Part shown: piece after piece, positions 36,414-49,250 of the stretch
Numbering within the stretch: the first letter of the stretch is position 1
How the letters are laid out: every line of letters begins with the position of its first letter
The notes under the pieces: generated by a model
Databases searched by the model: none
What the model was told of the DNA's origin: nothing
Seen by the model: the letters and a program-made list of their open reading frames with translations, nothing else
DNA from: Monarcha castaneiventris obscurior
Lineage: Eukaryota; Chordata; Aves; Passeriformes; Monarchidae
Length of the DNA: 64,000 bases
Reading direction: 5' to 3'
Assembly: GCA_026261815.1 (NCBI GenBank)
Contig: JAMPIT010000481.1
Coordinates: forward strand, 2,046,001 to 2,110,000
Translations under genes and position numbers: made by a program

Positions 36414-37834
36414 AAAAAAGGGAGAAGAAAAAAGAAGAAAGATGGCTTAAATGGCAAAGATGCCTCGGGAAGCAGAGAGGAGAACTGTCCCAAAGCTGTC
36501 ACTCATCAGCTGGCAGAAAGAACACAGGGAGGAATGTAGCTCTCCCTAACTCCACATGGAGAATGCAGACGTAACACACTGGCTGTGGGGGATTATCAAA
36601 CCAGCAAATATGTCTTGGGAAGTTTACATTGCTAATATAACATAGTATAATATGTACTTCTGCCATGTGCTAAGGTGCAGTAGTGGGAAAGTACCTCTGC
36701 TGTAAGAGACGTGAGCAGTTTACTGAAATAACCACAACACAGTCAACAATGTCCAAATAGCTGTCATCTTTTCAGGAAATAATTAGCAGGAAGCTGGAGT
36801 ATTACTCTGGGAAGTAGCCGGCTCGGGCTGCACTGGTACTGAACAATGACACCCTCACAGCGAGGACAAATGCCCATTCCAAGTTATTCACTCCTTTTTA
36901 CACATGCACATCCTTCGAGGAATGGCTCCAATCCACCTGGCACCCAGAGACATAGGAAGCAGTGTCATAACATTTTAGAGTTTAAAGTGCAGGGACAATG
37001 TGCCAAATTGAGGTAACAGATGGGGATCCAAACATTGCTAAGTGCTACCTAGCAATGCAGCATATGCAGTGCCTGGAAATCGTGACATCATCTCATGAAT
37101 GAAGAAGTCTTGCACTAATATTCAAATTGGATACTTAATCAAGAGACAACACAGAGATGGGCAAGGAGGAATGGTACCAAAGGTAAGACATATAACACAA
37201 CCAGGAACAAAGATTATCACCCTGGTCCCAGTGAATGACAGAAGTGTGGATACTTTGCAGTCGTCGTCTTTCCCCGCTTCCTGCTTCAACAGCTTTTGGC
37301 ACTTGGATAGGGACAACCTGTGTGATGGTTTTGTGTCGAGAGTTTTGGAAGGGTAGGCTGGTATCCAAGAATTTAAGATAAAAAGCTAAGCAGACTTGCA
37401 GAATACATCCACCTCCTGGAACCTAAACATGAACTGTACCATTGGAGGGTCATCAGTTGGATTATTCTTCTTAATTGTTAAGTATGTATCAATTCTACGT
37501 GATCTTTTATTTATATTATTTGGGGGTATTATGATGAAGAGAAAAATTGGTACAGAATCACGAACACCCAGCTTGAAAATTCTGGCCTTCAGTGAGAAGA
37601 TGAAAACACTTTTTACTGATTCAACTTTCATTCTAAACTCATGTAATTTAATCAGATATGTTCACAGCTAGAACTGCTGCATGCTGGAAATCCTTCCTGG
37701 CAATATAGAAGCTACCACTTTACCACTCCACAGATAATTTTCTCATTACATTATATACTACAGTTAGGAAAAGCTCAGTTATATTTACAAGCATACAGTT
37801 CAACCACTGATTGTAAAAATATGCACAATGCATA
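36414..37834. other. Non-coding DNA, no gene seen
   Basis: It opens with an A/G-rich stretch after the CR1 piece. Frames of 85-91 codons near 37100-37670 overlap on both strands, with no domain. Confidence 0.45.
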
Positions 37835-37990
37835 GCTAGCTTGCCCAAGTAATTAATGTGATTATGCATTCAAAGCAGGTAAGTGCAATAATTGGGCTGC
37901 TGTGCAAGCTGTGCAAGTGCATGCACAATTCTGCACACCTAATGTTTTGGGAGGTTTGCCCACTTGGGGAGATTCTGAAGTTCTGTTTTG
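37835..37990. promoter_or_regulatory. Possible regulatory element with short tandem and palindromic words
   Basis: AGTAATTAATGTGATTATGCATTC (split: AGTAATTAATGTG / ATTATGCATTC) gives homeodomain- and POU-type words. The 9-mer GCTGTGCAA is repeated in tandem at 37899-37907 and 37908-37916 and abuts the palindrome GTGCATGCAC (37917-37926). CTGCACAC follows. Function is a guess. Confidence 0.2.
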
Positions 37991-40867
37991 CAATCACAGC
38001 CTAGAAAATAAAAATAAGATTATTTCCTGTGCCATAAACTGACCTAAGCACCAATGCTACTTTCCCAATATAATTAAATGTTAAAAGCCTTTAATTAAAG
38101 AATATAAATCAGAGTGAATAATGTCAGACCAGAGCAGGCTTACGCATACAGGCTGCATCCAGTGCTGAGAGTGCACAAGAACCAAGGCCATAAAAACGCC
38201 ATTCACACCTTTTAATTGGTACATTTGAGCATTCTTTTTATTGCTCTGCCAAGCCAGCAATGGTACCACTTCCCTTCTGAAAACATTTTCCCTCTCCAAA
38301 CTTCAATCCGAGTGCTGACGATGACAAATGGTGGCCCCTGCTTCCCTCAAGCCCCATCCAAAACAAAGCAATTCTTTGCCCTGGAACGCCTGAAGCATAC
38401 CTGGGCTTGGAATTTAATTCTCTTTCATATTGTATTTCCTTCCATCTCAAGCTCTTAGAGATAGGGATTTTTATTTGTTTATGTATTTTTTTGGGGACAG
38501 CAAATATTATTGGTTCCCTTGACACGGCTGTGTCATTGCACACTGAGGTAACACAGGGAAGAAGCTGCTGTGGATAAAAAGTGGGAAAAAGAGCTGCATT
38601 TTTGCCTGCTGAGGGGCAGAATCATACCTCTCTCTCCTTCTCCTTCCCCCTCCGTACTCTCTGCTCCCCAGCAGCAAAGTGATGGGTATCTATCTATTGC
38701 TGCTGTAATAATATATTTATGGATTGTGAACACAGAAAACTGCAGCAGGGTAAATGCAATCAGATTTACAGATAAACTCAAGGCCTCTATAAACCTGGAC
38801 TTCAATAGAAATTAGAGTGAGAGAGAGTGGGGGGAAAAAGGTTTTCTGAATCTGAATGCTGAGATTCAGCTTCAGCTCAACAGTACTTAAAAAGCTTTTG
38901 TTCCCACTTTCTACAAACAGGCAAGCATTCAGGGTTTGCAACTAACATCGAGGAACACAGCAACAGATTTTGAGCTTGTAAATAATTTCCAACTGTGTAC
39001 TCAATTTTAAATTTCAGTTTATATTGTACTGGGTTATTGTGTAAGAGTCAAATGCAGAAAAGGAAACTTAAACACGGGATAATACAGAAATTCAGTACTA
39101 CAAAATTCAGCAGTAATTGTGATGCAAAAAGAAAACAAACCCCAGAATGATGCATCAAAGACTTTTACAAATAATTTCAAATATAGAACCACTCTAAGGA
39201 TTTTTTGGTCAAATCTTTAATAAAGAATTCCTCAAAGAAAATATTTGAATTATTTACTCAGCCCCGAGGAAGTGAACAGAAAATAAACCAGATGAAAACA
39301 AGTAATCAGAAATGTTCCTTTTAAAGTTGTGTTCTAATAGTTAAATTTTGCTAAATAATGGGAGTGAATATCCTCATAGCTGTTGAGTATGCAGGAACAA
39401 GCAGGCCAGCTCTCCCTGCAGCCCTGCAAGCACAATATGGATTTACATCTGGTCTCAAGAAGCACCAGGCAGACCTCAGACAGTTTGGCTGTCGGTTCAG
39501 ACGAGCACCCAGCAGCTCGGGTTCTTATCCAAGGCTTACTCAACCTACCTGAACCTTTTGGGCCAGCAAAATGGAGCTGGCACTCTCATCAGCACAGGCG
39601 TCTGCCTAAAATTCCTGGCACTCACTGCTTCCAGTGGGGCTGGAGATACTGCAGGAATAATCCTTCTCTTTTGACATTTCCTATTGTCGGAGTGGCAGGA
39701 GGCTGGAAGTGTGGAGGTGCACAACATGCAGAGTGAAAGAGGAAAGCATTTAAACCACCTGAAGCAGAGTTTGCAGGGAAAGCCTGGTAGCCAGGAGCCA
39801 CATTCTGCTCTTTGTCATCCTCCCATGGTGTTAAAACCACTTAAATATTTTCTTTTTTTTTTTAGTGTTTCTAATCCTGAGGAGATTATCACAAAAACAA
39901 GATGCTTTGCAGTGGGAAGTCTGAAGGCCAAATGGTGCCTCTCTCCAGCATCTGAGGGGTGCATCCTACTGTGTTCAAACAACACTGCTCAAGGCACTCA
40001 AAGCAAGTGTGGGGCAGAGTTTGATCCAGCTGAGCTGTGGTTCCTGGCAGAAAAAAGGGCTGGAGCAGCTTCCTGAGCAGCACCTTGACTTGCCTTAGCA
40101 GCTGGCACAGAAGTCCTGGCTCCCTGGTCACCCACATCAGCAGGGGTGGCCGGTGGCTGTGGGAGCCACCAGGATCTCCACACAAAGCTGAGGATGGAAA
40201 GGCTCTGCTGCACCCGGGGGAGCTGTGATAGGCTGGGGAAAGCATCCCACACCAGCTGATGGAGCCTGCCCTGAACGGCACAGGAGGAACACACCTCTGG
40301 AGAGAGATGGGAATTTAACTGGGGAAAAATGAAACTGCCTGTAATGGGAGGAGGTGGCCTTTTACACACCAAGTATCTCTGAAAAGTAACAGCTTCTTTG
40401 TCAGTGCTTCTTATGGTGATACCAATGTACCACCCACCATTTGCAAAGCACCTGTTTACTGACCATAAGGTACATAAAAAAACTGCTCCCCAGCCAGCCT
40501 GTGATTTCACACTAATGGCATAATTCAGAGAAGGCTTTCAGACAGCATGTGAACAATAAGAGCTATTCCACGCCTATGGACTTTCTTGGTAGTGCATAAA
40601 TGATAAAATATCCTTTATGATAAGCTAGGTGATCCTGGGAGGATTGGGCAAACCACCTGAAAATCTGAAATAACAGTTAAAACGAAACCCATAAATGAAA
40701 AAAACCCCAAACATTCAATGATTTGGTTGTGCTGAGAGGACAAGAGCTTTTCCTCTGGAGATGGGAGACAAGATTTTCTGGCTGGGAGAGCTCTGCTGCA
40801 AGCAGCATGCATGGCCACTCTGCTGGGCTGGCCAGCCCTGTCCAGCAGCCTGCGGGAGCCTCTGCAA
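37991..40867. other. Non-coding DNA, becoming GC-richer to the right
   Basis: AT-rich to about 39.3 kb, then GC-richer. A 170-codon minus-strand frame (39998-40510) and 130-codon frames on both strands at 39684-40281 overlap one another. They are Ser/Pro/Trp/Cys-rich without a domain and fit chance in GC-rich DNA. Confidence 0.45.
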
Positions 40868-41045
40868 GCCAAGAACTCGCAGCTCTAATCCGAGATCTGT
40901 CACCATTCATTGCACAGCCTTGGGCAAGTTACTTAACCTCCTTGTGTCTCAGTTTCACCATCTGCAGGACTAGGCTAACACTGACTTGGCCAGTAGATAG
41001 GGGCATTCAGGGGCTTAATCAAGGGTAGCTGGAGTGATTAAATTC
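40868..41045 (+). repeat. MIR SINE
   Basis: The best-preserved MIR in the window: GAACTCGCAGCTCTAATCC, GATCTGTCACC, then TTGGGCAAGTTACTTAACCT, CCTTGTGTCTCAGTTTCACC, ATCTGCAGGACTAGG. The motif TTGGGCAAGTTACTTAACCT is nearly identical to consensus. A weaker 3' part (GAGTGATTAAATTCC) extends it to about 41045. Confidence 0.88.
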
Positions 41046-41474
41046 CAGCTGCTCGGTTTGTGGCTGCAAACTCACTGCCCAGCATCAGGTCCCAGCACAC
41101 GAGCCGGGCACGGTGTCCTCGGAGGAGGGCAGGCAAGGAAGGCGCTGCCACAGCACAATATATGGGTCAGCATCCTCAAAGTGCAGCTGCCAATGTGCTG
41201 ACTTGGCATCAGCCTCCTCCCAGCCCTTGGCTGAGGCACACCAGAGCAATCCCGTCACTCCCAGCCTGCTGGAGATGGGAACAGAGCCAGGTCGTGCCTC
41301 CAGACAGAGCCCCAGTGAGAAGTGAGTGGACTGCACCTCCACACAAGGGAACTGGAGCCAGGTACATGGTGCCCTGACTGTGATGGAAACACAAAGGCAC
41401 AGGAGCTGTGCTCTGTCTGCCCTGCAGAAGTGCTGCCAACCAGCATCCCAACACCCCTGGCCACCAGCCCAGGC
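41046..41474. other. GC-rich spacer between MIR and minisatellite
   Basis: Unique GC-rich DNA with several overlapping open frames (105-142 codons) on both strands, none with a domain. CCAGCCCAGGC at its right edge is a partial minisatellite unit. Confidence 0.5.
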
Positions 41475-41847
41475 AGGATTGAGCACAGTCTCAGCCCAGG
41501 AAGGACCGAGCACAGGCTCAGCTCAGGCAGGATGACAGCACAGCCCAGGAAGGACTGAGCACAGGCTCAGCCCAGGCAGGATTGAGCACAGCCTCAGCCC
41601 AGGAAGGACTGAGCACAGGCTCAGCCCAGGAAGGACTGAGCACAGGCTCAGCCCAGGCAGGATTGAGCACAGCCTCAGCCCAGGCAGGATTGAGCACAGC
41701 CTCAGCCCAGGCAGGATTGAGCACACCCTCAGCCCAGGCAGGATTGAGCACAGCCTCAGCCCAGGCAGGATTGAGCACACCCTCAGCCCAGGAAGGATTG
41801 AGCACAGCCTCAGCCCAGGAAGGACTGAGCACAGGCTCAGCCCAGGC
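41475..41847 (+). repeat. 27-bp minisatellite, 14 units
   Basis: Thirteen full 27-bp units and one 22-bp unit (41529-41550) lie head to tail. Full units begin AGGAYYGAGCAC and end CTCAGCYCAGG plus C or A, with a variable AGC, AGG, ACC or AGT triplet between. Three main unit types occur: GATTGAG..AGCCTC, GACTGAG..AGGCTC and GATTGAG..ACCCTC. Because 27 is a multiple of three, open frames persist on both strands as nine-residue repeats: GLSTASAQA on plus (41582-41854) and AEAVLNPAW on minus (41518-42003). These are a consequence of period length and are not taken as genes. There is no spacer diversity, so it is not a CRISPR array. Confidence 0.95.
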
Positions 41848-44597
41848 TGCCTGAGACTCGCTCAGGACACAGGCTGGGTCAGTCCCACCCAGGAGCTGAA
41901 TCATGGACCGGGGCCACCAGACAGCACCAGAACTGGAAAACAGAGGGGTCCTGCATGAAAACCCTTCCCAGTTCCCATTTAGTTCTTGCTTATCCCACCA
42001 CATACCCTCTTTAATCTTTAGCTCAGTGCCTGAATCCCCTCAGCCTTCTCCCCACTACAGCTCACGGCACCTCTCCTCATCATTTTGTTCTGTCAGATGC
42101 ACATCCCTTCTCCATGCATTCCCTCACTGGCCATCAAACAGCCAGAAAAACGCAGTCCATCTTTCAGCTCTTCTCCCATTTCAAAGGGGTTTTCATGTCC
42201 TTTTCAGCATTCATAGGACTATTCAGGATAAGAGGATCCATATATATATATATAAGTAGGTATCAAGTACATCTTGGAAAAAACATCAAGGTACAAGTGA
42301 TTGCACAAGTTGCAAGGAGACTCTTTTAACAGGAAAGGGAAACTATTTCCCCTGCAATCAGTAATCACTGCATCAACAAGACACAGTAAAATGATATGGT
42401 TGTAAGTCAACCCTATGAATCCATGAGCCAACTAAATTTCCAAGACCCATGCTTAGAATTAGATGACAGAAAAGTAAATTTTACATAGATAAAGGAATTT
42501 CTTCTTAAACTTTCTTTCCTGGGATGGCAGAGGGAGGGTGAGGACAACCAGTGCCATATGTACCAAGAACCATGATTGTGTTGGCTGGTACCACTGTGAC
42601 AGTGCATTAGGGGTGTCAACAGACTGCCATCAACCCTTGCCACATGAGATCAAACACTCTGTTGCTGACTCTGATCCCCAGCAGGAGCCAGCCAGAGCTT
42701 TGCCAGAGCAAACACCAAGAGAAGATTGCAGTATCTGGCTCTGAGTTTTCACAAACAACTTTAATTCTCCCCACGTCCTGTGACCTAGGTAATAAAACAA
42801 CATTTAAAACTCAATTAGGGCATCTCAAATACGGATCTGTGATTTAACATGCAGACGCTTGTGGTACTGCAGATTTAATATGGTAATGACTGAACAGATG
42901 TTTAGGAAATTGTGTACACTGGCAGATGCTGACTGACAAAGGATCCCTGTTTCAGGTGTTTGGCTTCCATGGGTTTACACATGACTGCCAAAAAGTCTGT
43001 TCCCTGCTCCAAGAAGAGGAACTACAGAAGCCCCTGTGCTTTGCATGCATGGCAAATTAAAATAAAAACGGAATCTCTCCTCCATATACAATGGAAGTGA
43101 CTCAGCTTCCTCTCCCTGTGCTGCACAGGTGCAGCTACCACCACTCCTTGCACTCTGAAGAAGTAACTCCAGACGTGCAGAACAACTCAGATCAGAGCTG
43201 TCTCCGAGTCAGGCAAGAAAACACACAAGCTGTTTTTAAAGCACCACATCCTGTAACTGCACTTTCTTATCGAGTGATGCATGCCGCTGGATTACAGGAG
43301 ACTGTTCCCATTAGGAAACATAATTCAATACAACAAAAGGTGGCAAAATTGAGCCTGGATTGATCAAGAAGATTTAACTTCAAATTGACAATATTGCTGA
43401 GCAGCGAGGCAGGGAGCACAGGCATAATTTGGTTTCCTGCAGCACCGCTCCAAATGATGGCTATCAGTATTCCAATCAGTGGCTGATGGTTTTATTTCCC
43501 CCATGAGTTTCTCCAGGTCATCCCTGACAGTTAGAAAAGTGCTTACTCGCTTGGGCTGCACTGAGCAGATGGTTCCTGATCAGAGATTAGTGCTGGAGCT
43601 GGGGGTCAGCAGGCTGCCAAAAACCCTCATCCGGGGGCTGCCTGTTGCAGTCACCCCGGGGACAGCAGTTTGCTGACCACTACAGACAGGTGACACGCTC
43701 AGCAATGCCACTGGACATGTCCAGGTCTCTCTGCAGTACAGCCAGTGCTTGCCTGATATATAATTTATATCCCTGCGACTTTGCTGCCTGGTGTTACAAT
43801 ATCACTTTTGCCTTCAGGTCACTCGGTATAGACTTCTGCAGGAAATGGAGGGCACACAGAGGTGGTGGCAGAAAATGATAAAAACCCAGACCATCCCGAC
43901 TCTGCCCAGTCCCCACAACTCACATTTTTCAAACCTCAGATCAGCATGACAACAGGCACCCCTTTTCATAGGTTTATTTTTTTCCTCCCTCCCCAAAAAA
44001 AGGGAAAAAAAGAGAGTGGAAAGATTCAAAACACCAAAAAGCTGGTGGGGTTGTAGAATGCAAGCTGATATTTCAGGGCCAGGCTTTTGGGACTATGGCT
44101 ATGCATAGCATCCATTTTCTTCCTCCTGATGTAGTTCAAAGGTAAGTTTTGATTATCATGGAATTTACACACATAAAAACCAGAAACGAGCCCCAGCTTT
44201 ACAGTTGTGGACTCTCTAAAGGGTGCTCATTTTTACTAAAACGTGAGGACCATTCTTACCTAGCACAGTGTCTGTACTGTTTTTGACCTGGTGTTTTCCC
44301 AGTTTCAGTAGGGTTTTGCTGCCACAGGAGGAAGACAATGATAATGTTATGCCATAAGATCCCAGGGCAAAATCACTTTTCCCTGGGAAAGGTGATGAAG
44401 GAACAAAGCTGAGCTTTGCTCTCATACTAGAGGAATTTTAAACACCATTTCTGATACTACTGCAGTACAGCAAGAACTATTCTAAGGACAAGAGCTAAGC
44501 ATAGAGTACATACCATACAAACCAACCACAGGGAGCCCTGCCCTCCAAACCTGTGTCTACACAGAGAACAGGAAAAGAGAAGGGGAGAAAAAAAAAA
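41848..44597. other. Non-coding DNA with a TA microsatellite
   Basis: Seven TA units lie at 42241-42254. Otherwise unique sequence with short overlapping frames (up to 118 codons at 41903-42259). No gene or repeat family recognised. Confidence 0.5.
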
Positions 44598-44702
44598 GTC
44601 AGTGGAAGTAAGTTGCTGAAGGTAACCTGGAAAGTCACTAACAGAGTGAGAACCACAGTCTCTTGACCCCTGTTTTAGTGTCTTCAAAGCCATCTGCACC
44701 GT
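44598..44702 (-). repeat. MIR SINE, antisense
   Basis: AAGTTGCTGAAGGTAACCTG, AAGTCACTAACAGAGTGAG, AACCACAGTCTCTTGACCCC, TGTTTTAGTGTCTTCAAAGCC. This is the reverse complement of the MIR head, which reads aagtnacttgcccaaggtcac..agtcactgacagag..aacccaggtctcctgac..agtgctctt in this orientation. Confidence 0.65.
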
Positions 44703-47700
44703 AACAGCAAGCGACTGTCAGCAGTCACCTTGTTTCAGGGAGTCGAAAAATAAAGGAAAATATAACAACCATTTTACATTTCTGAAGAAGACAATTTTAT
44801 TTTCCCAGATTACAGCATCCTATAAAGAATGGGTGCATCCCATGAAGAATGTTGCTTAGATACAGTACTACACATACAAAAATAGGTTCCTAAATGTTCT
44901 CAAATTACACAACAATATTAGTTTGGGGACACTTTTAAGTCTTGCTTACTTGATTCCATTTTAATCTATTTTCTCACATGTGCTTTAATTTTTATATGCA
45001 TTTCATTATGCAGTTCTGTGACAGAACTAAGTCAGATCTCAACCCTACAAACACTTACATGGATGGTTAACTTATCATACACACAGCCTCACTATGAATT
45101 TATGGATGTCAAATTGGAATGACCATGGTTTCATTGTTTCCCATTTACAGTGATATTTGCCTCATTCATTCCTATTATTCTTTTATTTCATTGATTTTTT
45201 TTTTTACATTAATGCGTTTATTTCAAAGCCAATACATCATTTGAATGTATAAGATAAGACTCTTCAGGAATTTAAGGCAACAAAAATGAAAGATCTGGAC
45301 TTCTAAAAGAGGAAATTTGGAAAGTTATATCAGAGAAGCACATTAAAAACCAAAAAAATAACAAAAACCTCTCGAGATTTCTTTTACGGTGACAGCTTGA
45401 AATCTGTTTGGAATTACCATGATGGCAGCATAGCTCCTGTCTTTGCAGTTCTGTTTCTGAGTGGCTGATGGATCTCTGAGGTTTGGGTTCTGAACTCCAT
45501 CCTCTTATCACCTGAGCATGGATACCCTTCAGCATTTCTGTTAGGTGAAAATATTCAGGAATGTTCCCAAAAACAGGGGAAAAGAGGATGTTATACATCC
45601 TAGAGAAGCTGCATTTTAATATTATCTGCTACTCCATTACCACAGCAGTGGTTGGTTTGGATTCTGAGTCCATGGCAACACTTGCTGCCTCTGAGCCCTG
45701 AACCATCCAAACAGCACCTCCTGATGAAAACCTTCCCCGATGTTTGCTGCAAAATCCTTGTCCACTGCAAACAAACACATCCAGCTACATTTAGGACTTC
45801 CAATGTTTTCAAGTACTGAGTACTGCGGCTTCAAGCAATTGCACAGCACAATCTACAGCAAGTGGTCAGCAGGATTTCTTTGGAAAAGTACCAATGAACT
45901 TTATTAGACAGCATGCTGCACTAGCAGGAGCAGCACACACGTGGTTTGAAGACTTGAGAACAAGCTCAGTTCCCAAGTACATTCTCAATTTGGGCTTTGT
46001 ACAAATGTCTTGTTCCCTGCAATCCTGGCGATACTGGAAACCTTCCACATTTACTTGAGGCTCTCACTTCTCCTTGTGTCAGTTATTAAATAACCCTCAT
46101 CCTCCTCAACACATGGGCAATGCCTCCTGCACACCAGTTCTGTTCCCACCCACTCACTGCTGGTACAGGTGACCCAGACCAGCTGTCACATTATGTGGCA
46201 ATAGCTAATGTCACGTTTTGTCCCAATAATTACCCAGAAACTTGTGCTACTTCAGCAGCAACAACAAATAACCCAAAGCCCAGCTCCAGCCAAGGGATTG
46301 CTGCCATAGTTCTGTTCAGATCTGCCCCAAAATAAGTATGTACCTCACAGGAAGCAACAGCCCTACCATGCATGTTCAAATGAATTGTTTAACACACCAG
46401 CCCCCCAGGAAGAGTTTTCCTGTAATAAACTGACTGGAGAAGGCTGGATGGATTTTGGATGGGAGGTCTGTTCACTGCTGCTGCACAGGGAACTCCTGCC
46501 AAGTGCCAGACACAGAAAATTTGAAACTGACTGGGGGGGAAAAAAAAAGGAGACATCAAAAAACTTCTTGGACAAACACACTGAGGCACTGAAAGAAGGT
46601 GTGTGCACTCAAAGGGTGAGAAATTAAAGCCCTGTTGCTGTGTGCTAATTGAAGCAGGGCTGGGCTGCTTGTTCAGAGTCATTGTGACGTTAAAGGAGTT
46701 TTTTCTCTTTGCTTCATCAGCTGGTCCTAAGCAGTGACTGTGGGGCTTCTCCCACAAACCGAACAGTGTCTTTCTATCAGCACCACTAAGTAGAAGTTGA
46801 GTGGACCAAAGCTATTCTCCACATTCTGCAGGTTTTTGTGACATTCCCTGTACTGCCTTTCCTTGCTGTGGTTACTCTGCACTGACTCTCAACTCAAGCA
46901 GCACTGATGGTTCAGTTCATCCTGAACAAGAACCCCCCAAACCTGCGAGACACAAAATTCCCTGTTCCCAAAACTTTCACTTCTTGTTGGCTGCAGAAAT
47001 GAAAAAATGAATAATTACACATTTCTCTTTCCCACTCTGAAGGTGAGTTTTTCAAGCCAAACCATATCATTATTTGTGTGTCGGGGGAAGGTTTTTAGTG
47101 TAGTTCATAAAAATGTAGGTTCTAAAGCACCAGTTATAGCAAATAGAAAAGAGTCTGTGTCTATGCACTGCCATATACCAGCCAAAGCTCCCATGACATA
47201 ATACTTGCCACAATTATTACTCTGAGTATCTATCATTTACACCTTGAACTGTGCGCTAGTAACCTTTTAAAACAGGATTTGCTTTTGTTCCCTAATCGCC
47301 AAAAGGGATTTCAAAGCAATCAGATTCTACTGATGCAAACTCTTGAGCATACGGAGTATTTTGCTTGAGTATTTACAAATGTTTTTCTTATTCATGAGCC
47401 ACCTTGTAAGCAAGAACATATTTGAACAAGTATTTCTGGAAATGAAAAATAAGTTACAAATATGATTGTTCATTAATGCCATATGCAATATTCAAAGAGT
47501 TCTTTCGAAGGTGTTTTGAGTTCATTCTTTTGTGTAGTGCTACAAAGGTGTAAAATATGCAATACCTAAGTGTTAGGTATTATTATACTAGAAGTGTCTA
47601 AGCTTGTGGACCCTCTTGGAAACACTCATTTTTGTACATGTGAGAGGAGAAAGCAAAAGCGGCTTGAGAAAAGACAGCTGAAAATCTGCCTAGCATATTT

Positions 47701-49250
47701 TTTCACCCAAATATTGCTTTTAATGTATAATCAATCTTTATGGTCTGTTGCTGCAGGGAAGGTGTAATAGAATCAAGTTTTCATAAAATTGCAAGTTGCA
47801 TGAATCTTTCAGAAACAAGATCATAACATTCTTCATTCCAAATCAATATCGATTATTCCTTAAGTTACATATAAATTGCTTTTAGTCGCAGACATTTCAT
47901 GTCATACAAATGCAGTTAATAATGGGAAATATCCCTTTCACCACACTAACAATGCCATCCTGCCTGCTGGGCTCATCTAGTGAGAAAGATTATTCCCTTC
48001 CTTTCCTCATATGCTATTTTAAATATACTTTAGCCAACCTGTGTATCCAATTTCACTCTTGTTATAGCTGATCTGTGCAGAATTTACCAAGAATAAAGCA
48101 TTTTGTGACACACAAGTTGCAGGTCTTGACCAAAAGGCCAGTTTTTTTAGCTGGAATTTCCCCACTGAAGAATTGAGCCCATTCTGAAGGCACATCACCC
48201 AAATTCTCTCGGCGAGAAGCAGAATTCAAATTATTCACACCAAGGAATGAGTCACAAATCATGCAGGAAACAAGAGCAAGGAGGAGGCCCAACACTGGAA
48301 GTGCTGCATGGGCGGACTTCTACAAACGGCCCTGGAAATGCACACATGGGGTGGAAACATGAAAGTGAAATCCCTGCTCTGTTCCATCTTTCTGCTGTTT
48401 CCCCTCTATTTGCAAAATATACCTAAAATATAAATAAACTTAAATTAAAAAATCCACAACAGTGAAATTTCCATTCTGAACCGACTGGGGATAGGACATA
48501 GGGCAAAGAGCTGGAAAAATAAGAAGTCACTTGGATAAAAATTAGGGATTCAGCACATTCCTCCTTGGTTGGCTGCTCTGCCCGAATGGTGCCATTCACT
48601 GCATCTCTGCTGGTGTTCTGCCACTGCAGTTTTATGTGGGGCCAACACAAGAGTCTGACCGTCATTTTTCAGGGTTTATTTCTGCAAAAGGAAATATGAA
48701 GCTCTCTCCACCATAAAAGGTTTTGCATTATCTTTCATGGCTTTAAACCACAAAATACTCCTTACATTTTATCTCAGTGTTTAATGCTTTTTAAGTTTAC
48801 ATTTGAGCTCTGATGATTAACTTTAAGAAACAAAGTAAACTGCGTGTGCTTTTTTAGCCCCTAAGGACAGTTATTCCTTCAGAATGTAACTGCAAAGATA
48901 TTTTTACATTGTAGGAAACCAACTATAATGTACATTACAGCTCATTTTCCAACACTGGATTGCATCATAAATATATTTTAAGCTGCCGTGTTGAAATTAA
49001 AGTGGAAAATTAAAACAAGCATAACCCATATTATTTAAGATGAATTTTACAGCCAAGTAAGAACCAAAATGAAATAAAAACACAGTATTTGCATCCAAGA
49101 AAATTTGGTAGAAATAATATAAAAAACCTGTTATGGCTAAAACCTACTTAGCAAAAAAAAAAAAGTAGATGAAAACATTTGCCATCTGTTGAGAACATGG
49201 AACTGGATTCCCCATTAGGAGCTGCAATCCAAAGCCAGGGATTAATACCC
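44703..49250. other. AT-rich non-coding DNA, no gene seen
   Basis: Unique AT-rich sequence. A worn MIR-like phrase (ACACTGAGGCACTGAAAGAAG at about 46578-46598, minus) was seen but is too weak to call separately. Open frames reach 122 codons (46389-46757, minus) with no domain. Confidence 0.45.

Noticed and set aside
39998..40510. 170-codon minus-strand open frame
   Set aside because: Lies in GC-rich DNA where several phases are open at once; no recognisable domain.
41475..41847. CRISPR-like array
   Set aside because: Units are directly adjacent with no variable spacers, in a vertebrate-type sequence.
41518..42003. 161-codon minus-strand frame of nine-residue repeats
   Set aside because: It exists because the tandem repeat period is 27 bp; the complementary strand is equally open.
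46550..46630. MIR-like phrase ACACTGAGGCACTGAAAGAAG
   Set aside because: One short match without the other MIR core words.
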